The position numbers were made by a program, and so were the translations under genes. Below the pieces are notes generated by a model. That model worked only from the letters and a program-made list of their open reading frames with translations. It ran no database searches and had not been told where the DNA came from. From Neodontobutis hainanensis (taxonomy: Eukaryota > Chordata > Actinopteri > Gobiiformes > Odontobutidae): a stretch of 64,000 nucleotides of DNA. Of this stretch, positions 1 to 60,473 are shown one piece after another. The stretch covers positions 1,190,001 to 1,254,000 of the forward strand of contig JALDNG010000001.1 in NCBI GenBank assembly GCA_024349245.1, read 5' to 3'. Position 1 is the first letter of the stretch, and each line of letters begins with the position of its first letter.

Positions 1-3000
1 AGTGTCTTTACTCTTCAAACATGTCCTCCCACTCTTCAACCACCTTCTTCTATCTTTGTTTTCTGCTCAAGGAGTAGTATCGTTATTGAAGTCATGATAT
101 AACACAATTTCCTAACATAGTTTTTACAGGCATTGATGCCATAGACATGGTGACCTTTGACTTTAATGATCAAAATGTTGATCTTGTTATGTAAACTTAT
201 GATGAGCTTAAAACCTTTAAACAAACTGATCTTGGGATTGCTGCTGGTTTGATATGACTTTTGACCCCAAAATCTAAAAGGTCAATCAATAGTAATATAT
301 ACAGTGTACAATTTGTATGTGAACAGCTAATGTACATTTACATTTATTCATTTAGCTGACGCTTTTATCCAAAGCGACTTACATTGTTCTACAGTAATTA
401 CCAGTGTTACAGACACTGGAGGCAAGGTGGGTTAAGTGTCTTGCCCAAGGACACAACGACAGTATGAACTGTGAGGAGAGCGGGAATCGAACCAACTACC
501 TTTGGGTTGAAAGACGACTGCTTTACCCACTGAGCTACTGCCGCCCTGTTGTGTTGTTTCATTTATATTTGATTCCCACCCATTTTAAACACACACACAC
601 ATCGGAAACTAGAGCTATTAAAACCTAATTTTGAAAAAAGTACAGTGGTGGTACGACTTCAAGGTTGGCTATAACTTTAAATCATAAACCATATTGATGT
701 TTCTGATGGTCTGTGCTGCACTTCTTGCCATCATTCATCTCTACTATCAAGGTTACATGTTTTATACACAGAAACTTCACACGCTGATATACAAATCAAT
801 ATTGTTACCTATAAACCACACTTCTTTAAGCAGAAATCACACACAGTGGACACTGACGCTAAACCTAAACCTTTACTGTGCAGCATCTATAGGTAATGTC
901 CCATTTCATAAGTCTTTCTGTGTATGCTTGTTAAAGGCAAAGTAAAAAGAAGAAACGGGGTGTCCATATCTCTACATGACTTCCAAATCATCCCCACGGT
1001 GTTGGTCCTGAATGCTAAACAGCAGCTCTGCATGATACTGTACCTAATAAGCACAAATACTGCGACTGGCCAGAGGGGTTTCCCCATTGGTTGATTGGTG
1101 GAGGCTGCACTTCCTGCACACTGGAGCCAATTTCATGTGTCATTAACTTCATGCAAACCCAGATTGGACTGGAGCTCAGATGTTGATGAATTCCCGACAT
1201 ATGGGAGTTTCTGCAGCCGCCCCTGTGCACTTTGTAAAATCAAGGAAGTAATACAGCTGCTAATGAGAGTTACTGTAGAAACAACTAGAGCAGCACATTA
1301 AGACAAACACTGTTATGTGCTCTGTGAGAGGTTCAAGGCTCAATCAAGGCTGCTGCGGTTTTGTGAAGGACACTTTTTATGTAGTTTTTTTATTTTCTTT
1401 GTAACATACAGTATGGGGGAGGTCACAGAAGAGGTTTGTGTTTCCACTGCAGTTTGAGAAAGAGAGTGTCAGCTACAAAAACAATGACCAACACTGCTTA
1501 CGTTTGAATTGACCTTTTAAAATGTGGATCGATTGCTGTTAACTAGTTTCCTGCCTTTTTGGGGACTCACTATTATTTATAGTTGGAAGTTTTGCTTGTG
1601 TTTAATGCATTGTACAAAGAAATCCAATGGTTTTAATTCATACAGCAAGAACCAACAAGACAACTTTCTAAAACCAAAAAACAGTTAGCACTAGCTTTTA
1701 TTCAAATTTCTTTCAAATAATGTAACATTTAGCACTCTAGACAGCTTTGTTTGAGGAAAATGTTTTGTTGTTCTGTTTGTACTTCACTTCTCATTTTGGC
1801 CGAGTAAAGATTCTCTATTTATTTAGAATATGCATAATACACAATAGAGGTGCTTTATAACTGTAATACCAGAACTGGCCACTGAGGGATGGCTCCAAAA
1901 AATGGCTACATTCAAATTCCAGCAACAACTCCTAACTAAAAAAGAAAGATGTTGTATCCTCACCTCAACAGATGTCTCACAGTAAACATTTCAACCCTGT
2001 ATGTTTGCCTATATTCCCCAAAAGTGCCATTTAAAACAATACTAAAGAAAACAAAGCAAAGAGAAACAGTAATGACTCTCGACAGGGCCTTTTGATCACA
2101 CTTTGAGAACACAGCAGCGGTGAGCCCCTCACTGCGGACTGGAGACACAGCGTTGTGCATGCAGATATGTATTTATAATCCATATGCTACCGAATGACAC
2201 CAAAGCACAGCAGGAGCGACTTGTTCTTCTGCCGACGTTAATTAAGCACAAGGCTGGAGAAGTGAGGCCGTAAAAGGCTGACGGCAAACGGCTGCTTTGC
2301 ACAAAAGATAAAATAGGTGCCCCGCGGTTACAACCACACTCCACCTCGGGGGAGTTTGTTTACTCTCTTATCTAAATATACAAACATTTGCATTGATTTA
2401 TCTGGTAAGCATATTTTATCACAGTGCCATCAAGCATCCGAAAGTACAAGTAGTAGACAAGGGCAAGAAGCTGCTGGACGCTTTTCACTAGAGGATCAAA
2501 GTCCTTGCTACTTCCACAAATCAGCTTTTTGCAGGGCTGTGAGAAGAGAAATGGACAGTGTCAGGTATTTTCATCCGAAAGCTTTTATGAGAGAGCTGCT
2601 ATTGTGTTTGTTCAGGAAAGTTACGGCAATATGAGTCTTAATTAAATGTCAGCAAGATTTCAATTTTAAATGCTCTCTGTATGTCACCTACACTAACTTT
2701 TCTTTTCAAAGTTGGGATAATCAATGGTCTGTCTAAAATGACACTGGCTTCACACTGTGCAGCATTTGTGCTCCACTGATTATAATGCTCACTGTGTTCT
2801 TTTAGGCGGCTTCTTAAAGAGCAATCACACAAAATATGCTTTTGTGTTCCTGCCTTGAAGTTTTTGGTTAAAGTTGTGTTTTGTTTGGGAGAATGTAGTC
2901 TATGGAATGTTTAGATTAGTGTATACTATTGGTAAAATAAAATAACATTTGATGGCTAACAAAAATACTTACACAAAGTAACCATACCGCTTTTGTCTGT

Positions 3001-5913
3001 TGGAAAAAATTCAACTGAAACATTTGGCAAAGCAAACAGGCAGGTTACATTTTATGCAATATTAACTCCAGAGTGCCGAGTATTAGCGCCAAACGATCAC
3101 CTCAGCAATGGCAAATTTGTTCTTTAGTGAGCTGAGACTGAAGTGTGGCACACAGCGCCTCAGGTGTTGGCCGGGGGGGAACTAAATGACTAAACAGAAG
3201 TACAAATGAAGTCCTGGATCACTGCTTCACTGACTGAATAAACTGTGTGTGTGTAACTCCAAGGACTGTGCCACCCATACAATCCAAACTTTGCATACTC
3301 TTATTGATTACATTATTGATACTGATTTGTGAGTTTGAGGGATTTTACAACGTATTAGCCCTTGCTCCTTCAGACTTGCACTATTGACTTGTTGTAACCT
3401 CAGTAAGAGTTGCAGGAGCTTTGTGTTATCTCAAGCATTATCGCATTGCACTCGATAAAGCTCATTGGGAGGACTCATTGTATGGATTTTGACTGCACAC
3501 TCTTGGCTGGAAAGAAAAACAATTCTGATACAACACAGCGCCCCTTTTTTTGCCAACATTTTAAACAGTTATGTAAGCAGTTCACTGCTGTTATCCTGGG
3601 ATGTGGCTCCTTAGTGGTGCAAATGAATCTTAAAGTCTGAAACACATTCTCAAATGACTCCATTGTCTACATTGCTATTTCCTCCCTTTATACTCTGCAG
3701 AGATAATTCTAGCATATGTACATTTGTTAATAGCTCGCTCTGTTTATCACAACAAAGTATTCATTTAGCGGCGTTTTACTAAAGACATGATAATCAACAA
3801 TATTGCTAAGCTCAACATAATCTAAGCTATGTGTAAATGAGCATCAAACATACCCTTTTAGCAACAACATAATAAGATACAGGTCCACTGAGACAATAAA
3901 AGCAGCGGTTTTCATTTCATCAAGTTAATAACACAAAACAAGTCACAAGGAAAATGTGTTTAACAGTCAAAATTCTACTGGCATTTAACTCGAGTATTTG
4001 CTTAGCCCTCAAGCCATATGTGTGTTACTTTACCTGATCATGTACATGTATCAAATGCATTTTAACTCAATGTCATTTTTGCTGTTTTAGTGGTGCTTAT
4101 GTTAATCTCATGAGGCAGATCCCAGTCATTAATGAATTAATATAATTCTGGGTCCTCAATATTGTGCTATTTTGTGTGTGTTGTGTTTTTCTACCCACTC
4201 ACTGACAGTACACACAAGTAGGACATCTGGTATAACACGTTTGTAAAAAGCACTAAAGTGAATAAAACAGTTTGATTACATACATTGAATTGTCGGTCCA
4301 ACAAAGCTGTAACTGTAACATAAATGTCTAGGTGAGTTGTTACATCGAGCTGAAGCATATTGTGCATGCGGTCCAGGCAGACAGTCACTCAGTCCTGCGG
4401 CGATGTGAGTCTAGTGACTCAGCAAAAGCAAGTCACCCCCCTCCCCTCTCCTGCCCTCTCCCTGCATCCCTCTCTCCGGCAGACACTGGATTGGCACGCT
4501 GACAGCCTGAACACAAAAATGGCACCGCTGAGGCCAATGAATCAGCCTCTGTGGGCGCTGTCTCACAAAGCCTCGCCTTGGCTAGCGCTCCACGTAAAAT
4601 AGTACCGAGACGGGAATGTGAAAATCAATTGTGCTATGAATTTCATGGGGGCGGGCTTTTAAAATTGAGTGCTGTGTGATGATAAGAAAGAGTGTAAGCT
4701 TGTCGCATACGCACATGCAGTCTCCGCGGGGTCACTCACGTCTTTGGCATGCATTTCTTATGAGAGAAAACACAAAGAGAAAGATGACAGCACAACAGAG
4801 TCAAGGTGAACATCACAGTTACATGCATGGTGGGAGTTTCTACTGGAGCACAAAGCATGCAAATGGAGAACTCACTGCACATTGTGTGAAAACCACTGAT
4901 GTACGTGGAAAAGACATTATCAAAGACATACTGTGGTTGAAAAGGTGGTTGGGGTGCTGTTGTAGGTGTACCTAAATGGTAAAAAGAAGGCTTCTTTTCT
5001 CGCTGACAGCACATAGTGTTTAGAGGCTTACAACTCTGAGGCTCTACATTGCTTGAAGAGTTTCATTCTGCTTTTGAGACCATGATTAAACATGAGCAAC
5101 AATAGACTGTAAAATAGTGGACTAAGGTTGGTGAGTTAGATTCTTCTTTAAACATGCCACAAAATACTGATACAGGTATTTTTTATGCTTTTTTATGTTA
5201 TTTTGGTAACAAAAATGTACTATAATACTCAAACCTGAAAACAGCATGAAAAAGTTGATTTTAAATGTACATTTGTGCTTCACCCACTGTCCTGTTCAAC
5301 ATGATTCTGATCAGTGAAGGCAGGACAGTGTGGGTAGGAATAGGGAAGGAACACATATTTGACAATTTGTAATTTGTCTATTTTTACATAGAAATCTATT
5401 AGAAAAAAGCACAGGTCCAAAGTTATTATATACATATTATTTCATTAATGGTAGTGTTGGTGACAGGACAGCTTGTAGAGCTATGTGTGACTGTTAGAAT
5501 CTCTAGCCAGTAGCTACATAAACTCAACCTAAAGACTTCCACAGTTTCACTAAACCCACTGAGAGTTTTAATGCTCATATTAACGTAATTAGTCCACTAT
5601 ATTTATTGTCTATGGAAAAAGCAAAAGGCTAATTTGTTTAAAAAGCAAAACCTAGACAGAAAATTTGGGGAGAAACTAGACATTTGTTTTGCACTCTTCA
5701 ATTCAGCTCTCTATTCACAGTTGCAGATCCAAATCTCTGACTTGTAAAAAAAAGTCTGTGGTAATAAAAGCTGTATGAGTGCCCCCATGTTCCCACTAGG
5801 TCAAGATACACCCACAGCAGATGCTCCCTCTGCAAGCATGAATGGCCTGGTGACTGACAGACTGTTCCTAGAGAAACCCATCCTAATAAACTCCCAAGCA
5901 GAGTGTGACTCAC
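1..5913 (-). other. ncam2 intron after the transmembrane exon (3' part of the window)
   Basis: This stretch lies downstream of the transmembrane exon and runs off the window. It holds a tRNA-derived SINE near its far end and a GC-richer, repeat-poor block at 4380-4760. I searched the minus strand for the remaining cytoplasmic exons and saw none. All open frames here are short and unsupported. Confidence 0.8.
330..546 (-). mobile_element. tRNA-derived SINE with fish-type tail
   Basis: Read on the minus strand, the head starts GGCGGCAGTAGCTCAGTGGG. It has a perfect RNA polymerase III box A (TAGCTCAGTGG at 527-537) and a perfect box B (GGTTCGATTCC at 483-493), spaced as in a tRNA. The 3' part reads GTAAGTCGCTTTGGATAAAA followed by GCGTCAGCTAAATG. 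I recall this from many teleost SINEs, where it is shared with a LINE 3' end that mobilises them. The copy looks nearly full-length. I did not assign a family name. It is a dead or transcribable retroposon, not a tRNA gene, because no acceptor stem closes. Confidence 0.85.
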
Positions 5914-53694
<47,781 letters not shown>

Positions 53695-55007
53695 CTGTAC
53701 ACGCACACACACACAGAAGAAGAAGAGGAGGACATAAGAAGAGCTATTCATTTTCCCACAAGGTGTCATCACATTCTGTAAAGAGATAAAGCAATACAGT
53801 GGAGTTACTTCTGCTTAATATACAACAGGTATATCTTTTTAATAAAAAAACACTAACTGTTATAATAGCCAAGTAAAAGGTTTCTGCCTGTGTGCTCTCT
53901 TGATAGGAATTCAAATACAAATTACACAAACCTTGCACATGGATTTAGTTTAGACTTGAGAAAACACACGTAAAGTAAAAATCCTACCACCCTTTCTACT
54001 ATCAACAATGCTTTGGGTGAAGTGGAGTACATGATGGAAAATTAAAGAATAGCCAAATCTTAAAATATATTGCCCCGGTCTGCTGTAAACAACGAAACAA
54101 GTGTGTGTGACTTTGATATAAAAGACGCCAGAATGTCTGTGAAATCAATGTGGAACACTTTGAAATTGAATAATGTGGCCTTGTGAGTGGCCTGTTTGCA
54201 CTCCATGAAAATGCTACTTGTGCTGCTAAATCCCAGAAGGATTTGAAATAGTATTGTGACCCAGCTTTGGTAAAACACAAGGGAACACGCCAATGTCAGG
54301 CAGTAATACCACAGTGTGATTTAGATATATGTGTCTGAATCCATATAAACTATGGCGCGGCAGAAAATCTGTTTCAACATCAAAACAACTGCTCCCACAA
54401 CAAAGCCTTTCTCCTGGGAATACACTCGTCACTGCTGATGCCAGCGAGAGGCTGTGAAAACGCAGGGTTTAGTACAACTAAAGTAATGCCTTATATAAGT
54501 GGCCCATTTACCAAATTTGACTGACAGGCTGTTCTGAGAGTGATTTGAAATGTCAGCTCCAAATGTTCAGGCCTATATTCAACATATTGTGCAAAAGCTA
54601 CATTTTATGTTTTAATGTCACTTGAGAGCTGAGCTAAAGCGCCACTCCTGCAGCCTTCAGACAGCTTAGGAACTAACTCTATTATTATTAACCAAAAGCT
54701 TTCTTGTTACTGTGCAGAAAACAAAAGGCATCATCTCTTGCTGCTTTGTGTGACGGACTAGTCAACGAAAATAACCATTTTCCCTGTTTCTATTGGAAGA
54801 GGCTATCTATTGCATGTTGAAAAATGTTATTCAAAGTAAATCTACTTTGCCCGACTTGATGGATACTTCCAGCTCTGTCATACAGACTCAGTCGGAGTAA
54901 ATAAAGTCAGGTCCTTGGTCTGGAGCCTTGTCTTGCGTTGACTTCTGTTTCTGTATAAATGTTGTATGCAGTAGCCAGTTCTGCTGCTGCACACACCTCT
55001 TCATATA

Positions 55008-56241
55008 CACGGTGTGCACAATTATTAGGCAAGTTGTGCTACAGTGCTCTTGATTAATCCAAAATGTTAACAAACCCTCAAACCTAAAAGTAGTAAAAGT
55101 GAAGTTTTGTCTTTCTTAAGAGAATATCTACACCATGTACACCATTATTAGGAAACTATTAGTGTGCAGAATTATTATGCAACTAAATGAAAAACAAAGA
55201 GTTTCCCATCTCACATGTTTATTTTCACCTGTGAGAATAATAAACAAACTCAAAATTTACAAATAAACATTTCTGAAATTTTAATTACTGGCCAGCCACG
55301 CAGTGGAGAACTTTGATGCATGTGATGGAACGTTGTCCTGAATAAAAATCTAAGTCTTCTTAAAAAGATGCAGACTTTTTCCTTAACCACTGCTTGAAGA
55401 AAGTGTCTTCTAAAGATTGTCAGTAGGTTTGAAAGTTGATTTTGAGTCCATTTTCAACCTGAAAAGGTCCAAGTAGCTCATCATTAATAACACCTGTCCA
55501 TCCCAGTGCCCCACCTCCACCTCGCTGGCGTCTGAGTCGAAGTGGAGCTCTGTGTCTGTTACTGAACCAACCACAGGCCCATCCATCTGGTCCGTCAAGA
55601 GTCACTCTCTTCTCATCAGTCCACAAAACCTTTGAAAAGTCTGTCTTCAGATATTTCTTGGCCCATTCTTGACGTTTCAACTTCTGTGTCTTGTTCAGAG
55701 GTGGTCAGGGTTCAGCATTTTCTAACTGTCTCTGAGAACTGAACACTCGTACTTCTTGACACTCCAGGTTGGTTCAGTTGTGGAATTTGGCAGCACTGGA
55801 GGATAATGGGTTTCTGGTAGCTTCATATTTGATTCTTCACAAATCTTTGGCGGCTAATTTGTGTCTTTTCTTCTCGACATGTTTCTTGCGACCCTGTTGA
55901 CTATTTGTTACAAAACGTTTGATGGTTCTGTGATCACGCCCCAATATCTTAAATATTTCAAGAGTGCTGCATCCCTGTGAAAGACTTTTACAATTTTTGA
56001 CTTTTCAGATTCAGTTAAATCTCTTTTTGACACATTTTTCCCGAGGAGAAGAATCTGCCTAATAATTATGCACACCTATATATAGTGTGTTGATCTCCTT
56101 AGGCCACGCCCTCCCTCACCATCACCTGATATGTATTAAATCCAATAAGGATTCAAGTTTATACAGCTTGGAGTTGGAAATTATGGATAAAATGGTGATA
56201 TGGTCAAAATAAGTACTTGCCTAATAATTGAGCACACAGTG
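55008..56241 (-). mobile_element. decayed Tc1/mariner transposon with TA target duplication
   Basis: The left terminus reads CACGGTGTGCACAATTATTA then GGCAAGT. The right terminus, reverse-complemented, reads CACTGTGTGCTCAATTATTA then GGCAAGT. Both ends are flanked by TA (55006-55007 and 56242-56243), the Tc1/mariner target. The minus strand encodes broken transposase. One segment near 55980-56040 resembles the N-terminal helix-turn-helix (LTESEKSKIV). Another at 55420-55680 reads EWAKKYLKTDFSKVLWTDEK and VTLDGPDGWA. A further part near 55300-55440 is also damaged. Frameshifts, stops and internal deletions make the copy inactive at 1.23 kb. Confidence 0.9.
55420..55680 (-). pseudogene. Tc1/mariner transposase fragment
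   Basis: This is the longest surviving open segment of the transposase, about 86 residues. It includes VLWTDEKRVTLDGPDGW, holding the first catalytic aspartate region of the DDE domain, and then a run LRRQRGGGGALGW and GVINDELLGPF. It breaks off by frameshift on both sides. It is part of the 55008-56241 element, not a host gene. Confidence 0.85.
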
Positions 56242-57259
56242 TATGAAGTTATTAACACGTTTTCTCCAGTATGTGGTGTTTGTATGCACTAGACAGGTTC
56301 TACAGCAACAGCGTCCTCTCATGTCAGTGGAGACTTTGAATAAAAGTGATAGTATTACTGCTCCCCATATAGCACACAAACCACATAAGTATATACAGTG
56401 CAGATGTAATAAAGCTTTTATAGAATGCCAGCGTTTGATCGATAAACAGCCGGGTGTTGATGTGTTTATCAGTGCAATATGGCCGGTGCTGTCAGTGCGT
56501 ACAGTATGTGCGAGCCGTCCAATCAGCTGACAAATGTCACACTGTCACAGGGAAAAACGGCCGTTCCATTCTGTGTGCTGACACAGGAACGACAGCTTTA
56601 TGGCACCGGCATGTTTATCAGGCGTCGCCCATTCCTGAAGCCGGCACTTATGTCGAGCGCCCACTCCCGCTGTCTAACCCCGCTTGTGTCCAATCATGCT
56701 TAGACGGGTAGTGAGCGGCTGATTGGGAGGCTACCCCCTCACGTTGCTCCTGATGGCTAAGTCACAATGACACTTAAAAAACAAAATACAAATGGTAACC
56801 TGTTTAGAACCAGCGGGAGTCGGAAAAAACAATAGTTTGATCAAGGTTTTGTCCCACTTTTGCTCAAAACAAATCCCCAAAAAACACACAGGTTCTTTGT
56901 CAGCCAGAGGGTAAGAAAAACCCTGCACCGTCTCAATACAACACAATTACAGACAACAAGGTTTGTAAACAGACACATGTGATCGCTCTCTGGAGAACAG
57001 GTCATATGGTAACTCTATGTGCTAATTATGCAGTAAAATAAAAAAACTATTAAACTGAAACCCACAGAGTCATATCACTCCAATCTCACTTCATTTTCAC
57101 CAAAACTGTTCTCATTATTATGGAACTATTTTAAAAAAAGTACTAAAATAGATTTTCCCCACTAAAAGCAGAGCACCACCAAGAAATTTGTCTCAAATAG
57201 GATTTTTATTTTACAGTTGTTTCCAGTCCTATAACGTATAAAAGTAAATATAATAGTCT

Positions 57260-57475
57260 TGGGTGCATGGTGGCAGAGTGGTTGGTGTATGTATGTCTTT
57301 CCCCGTGTTGCCGTAGGTTTTATGCAGGTACTCCGGTTCCCCCACCAATATCGCATATGTTAGGACGCCCCTGGTGGTGGCTGCTGACAATGAATTTCTC
57401 CATGGCCATGGTCTAACCAGAAGTGCAATAGCGGCAAGTGCAAGATATCCAGTGTTGCTTAAATAAATAAGTTAG
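57260..57475 (+). mobile_element. degenerate tRNA-like SINE copy
   Basis: The plus strand starts GGGTGCATGGTGGCAGAGTG with a perfect box A (TGGCAGAGTGG at 57271-57281). It continues with CCCCGTGTTGCCGTAGG and TACTCCGGTTCCCCCACC, which I recognise as a diverged form of a common fish repeat (CCCCGTG..TGGGTT..CTCCGGTTTCC). The box B region is missing, so the copy is internally deleted. Confidence 0.55.
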
Positions 57476-59664
57476 TGTGGAAAGTCATTTGCAGATGGAT
57501 ATGTATATACTATAATAACAGTATAAGAAAAGAATCTGTCCATGTTCTCACCATGTTCTCAGTGTATTCCTCATGCGATTTTTTTCTATTGAAATACTCA
57601 AAGTGTTAGTTGTACACTATCCAAATCTTATATAAATATATTGTAATAGCTAATAAAAATGAGGAGGTCTGAGAATGAGCTGGCAGCTATTAAGTTATTT
57701 TACCATTTGTTTGAAATGAGACTGGCTGCAATAACTCTAAAGCTGCATACATTTGATGTGGATTCTGGCCACATTAATGCATGTTTTTTTTTACCGTCTG
57801 CTGTGCTTCGGCCATGGCGCTAACCTTTTTCTCTCAGTATTTTATTCCACATTTAAATTTCAAACCTCTCTTTTCTTCATCAGGTGTCAGTGTCTTCGTG
57901 ATCGTTCAACACCTTTCATCCGGCTGCACTTTTAATCACACGCTAACAAACGACTATTGTCTAGGCCATCTCCATGACGACACACATATCACATTTGCCT
58001 GTAAGTGAATTTCCAGCTAAAACACTTCTCTGGTGCTAATGCTATTGGACATTCAAGGGGGATAATGGCGACTAGATTGTTTTTGCATTGATTTCATAAC
58101 ACTTGACTCTATTGAGGATGTAAAATAGATCTAATCTGGAAGCTGATGTTGAGTTTGGGGAGTTAAAACTTGGGTGCGATTTTCTTTCTTCAAATAAAAA
58201 CCTACTAAATTATTACCTACTTACTTATGTTACTACATATGTGCACACTTCTGTTAAATATGTGACACTGTAACTGGCAGATGCTCACTTGCATCATTCC
58301 AACACCATTTGCTTTATTTTTTTTGTAATGAAAGTGTCATTTTGTGGGTAAACCAAGGTGAATTGTTGCAAAGTGTGCTCTGGGAGCGTGTGCTGTTTTT
58401 ATGGGGAGGTAATTAATTGAATTTGTCCTCCAAAAAGCAACGGCCCAAAAGATGAACACTTATTTTCACATATGTGGGACTCATTAGAGCGTCGTCGGGA
58501 TGAAATACAGTTGGAGAAAAAGACAACATGTGGGGATAATAAATGGGGGATTATAATGAAAACAAAACATGATGGTAGATAGCTAATGAAGCAGACGCCG
58601 CAGTGTGCTGTGGCACTTTAAAAAAGATCAATTACGCTAACGACACCAGTGTGTGTATTTGAGTCCGAGCAGAAGAATTCACAGGAAAACCTCATTACTG
58701 CAGTTTCACATCTCTCCATTTACTTATATGTAGTAACACTTGACAGAACAGAACGACAAATAGACGTGCTGCAACAATAGCCATGCACAAACTACAATCT
58801 GCGATCTGGAAACTGTACTGTATGTGCATCCATGTGACTACATCTAATTTGCAGTGGATGTCATTGCTTTCACATCCACATTCTCTGGACCATGTTTTCA
58901 GATTTGAGATGAGAAAGTAGTACTCCAGGCCTCTCATTTAATCTTCATTTCAAATCTCTCTCTAATTCTGCCTTCTTCACCAAACAACAAACCCTCCATG
59001 AGAGTTTGCACTTGGATCTGTCCACTTGGTTGTGTCTCTTGTCTTGCCCTGACACATTCTCAGTCTGACACATACTCAGTTTCACTCCCTTAAAGTCATG
59101 TCTTTGTCACGATAAACTTGTTCTCCAGCATGTGCCATTGGAACAGACCTGTGCTCGTGACATGGTTGTAACTACATTATTTGGGCCTTTCAAAGACAAC
59201 ACTGGCTGACTTCACCGAAAGAAAAATATGTCATAATCCCAATAATACCCTTCCAACAAAGTTCTGAATTTGGATTGTGTTGCCTGTAGTGAGACAAAAA
59301 CAAACCTCTGCACTGTTTTCAAGAATTACTTCTCAAAAATCGAATGATGATTGATGATTGTCAGCAAACAACAATTTAGGGAATGCTGGAAGACACAGGT
59401 GGTGTTTTTACTGACAGAGGAAAAAGCTGAAAATTGAAGGTGTGGAGACCTGAGTGAGTGAAGTGACAATTAAGCAGATGAAGGAGAAAAGAATCAGAAA
59501 AGAATCAGGAAGAGATTTTCATTTTCAATCCCCGTTGGGTTGCTATAGGAACACACAGCAGCTACAGCGGTCATCAAAATCAGAGGGACTTGGTCTGACA
59601 CGAAGGAAAAGTAGAAAAATGACAGAATAGATTCATAAATCATAAGCGCTCACAAGATCTATAT

Positions 59665-59810
59665 GCACAGCTTTTATTCAATTCAAAAACTTTATTGCCA
59701 GACTACTGAGTTAGGAATTTGTTAAACCATGCAATTACAAAAACATTCAGACACACATTTACCACAGCAATAAGTTAAAAGGAAAAATAAAATAAAATAA
59801 ATAAAAACAG
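59665..59810. repeat. probable retroelement tail
   Basis: TTATTCAATTCAAAAACTTT followed by ATTGCC and an A-rich AAAATAAAATAAAATAAATA tract resembles the 3' end of a fish non-LTR retroelement. The call rests on recall of that motif, and I could not place a 5' boundary. Confidence 0.35.
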
Positions 59811-60175
59811 TATAGATATCAATAAACCAAATCAATAGTCTTTTTGCTTCTAAATCTTTTGTGAGAAGGCCGACAATTAAAAGGCAGTAAGATGGGTGTG
59901 TTTTCTAAAATCCTCGTAAATTTCAGACAGGAAAGACATCTTCCGTCCCATCACCCTGGAAGCTGTTTTTACCACTCCTTTTACCACTTCTCTTCTGCAA
60001 ACCTACTCCCAAACCACTCATTTATTCCGTAGGTTAAAATACTTTCCACAGCAGCTTGGTAAAATTATGACAAAACAAGAACTTCAGCAAACAAAAGATT
60101 CTAGAAAATCCACAGGACAATGTAAAAATAATTAAAATATATTTTATTTTTGTCTCTGTCTATTTAACTCTAGAT

Positions 60176-60473
60176 CAGTTTTTTTTTCAAGTGGAACCCA
60201 TATTTAAAAATGCTAAAAGAATTGTGACCTAATTTACTGAGCTTTAGCCACCTTGACCAGTTTTTTTTGTCTGTTGGAAAAAAATATTCATACTGCATTG
60301 TTCAATTTTTAATCTTGGTATTACCTTTACTATTTTCTTTTAATAAATCCCAATAGACAATCAAAATGTTTCTGGATTTTTCAAATTACTGATTTGTCCC
60401 TTTTTTGTTAGTGACCCAAATAAAATCTTCCGTAACCCACTTTATAGTTCCTGACCCACTGTGGGAACCACTG
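60176..60473. mobile_element. possible decayed hAT-like element
   Basis: The right end, reverse-complemented, starts CAGTGGTTCCCACAGTGGGT, a terminus common in hAT elements. The left end CAGTTTTTTTTTCAAGTGGA is similar in layout. The flanking 8-mers differ (CTCTAGAT and CAGGGGTA), so no target duplication supports these limits. Confidence 0.35.

Noticed and set aside
483..546. tRNA gene on the minus strand
   Set aside because: Perfect A and B boxes but no closing acceptor stem, and the sequence continues into a SINE tail.
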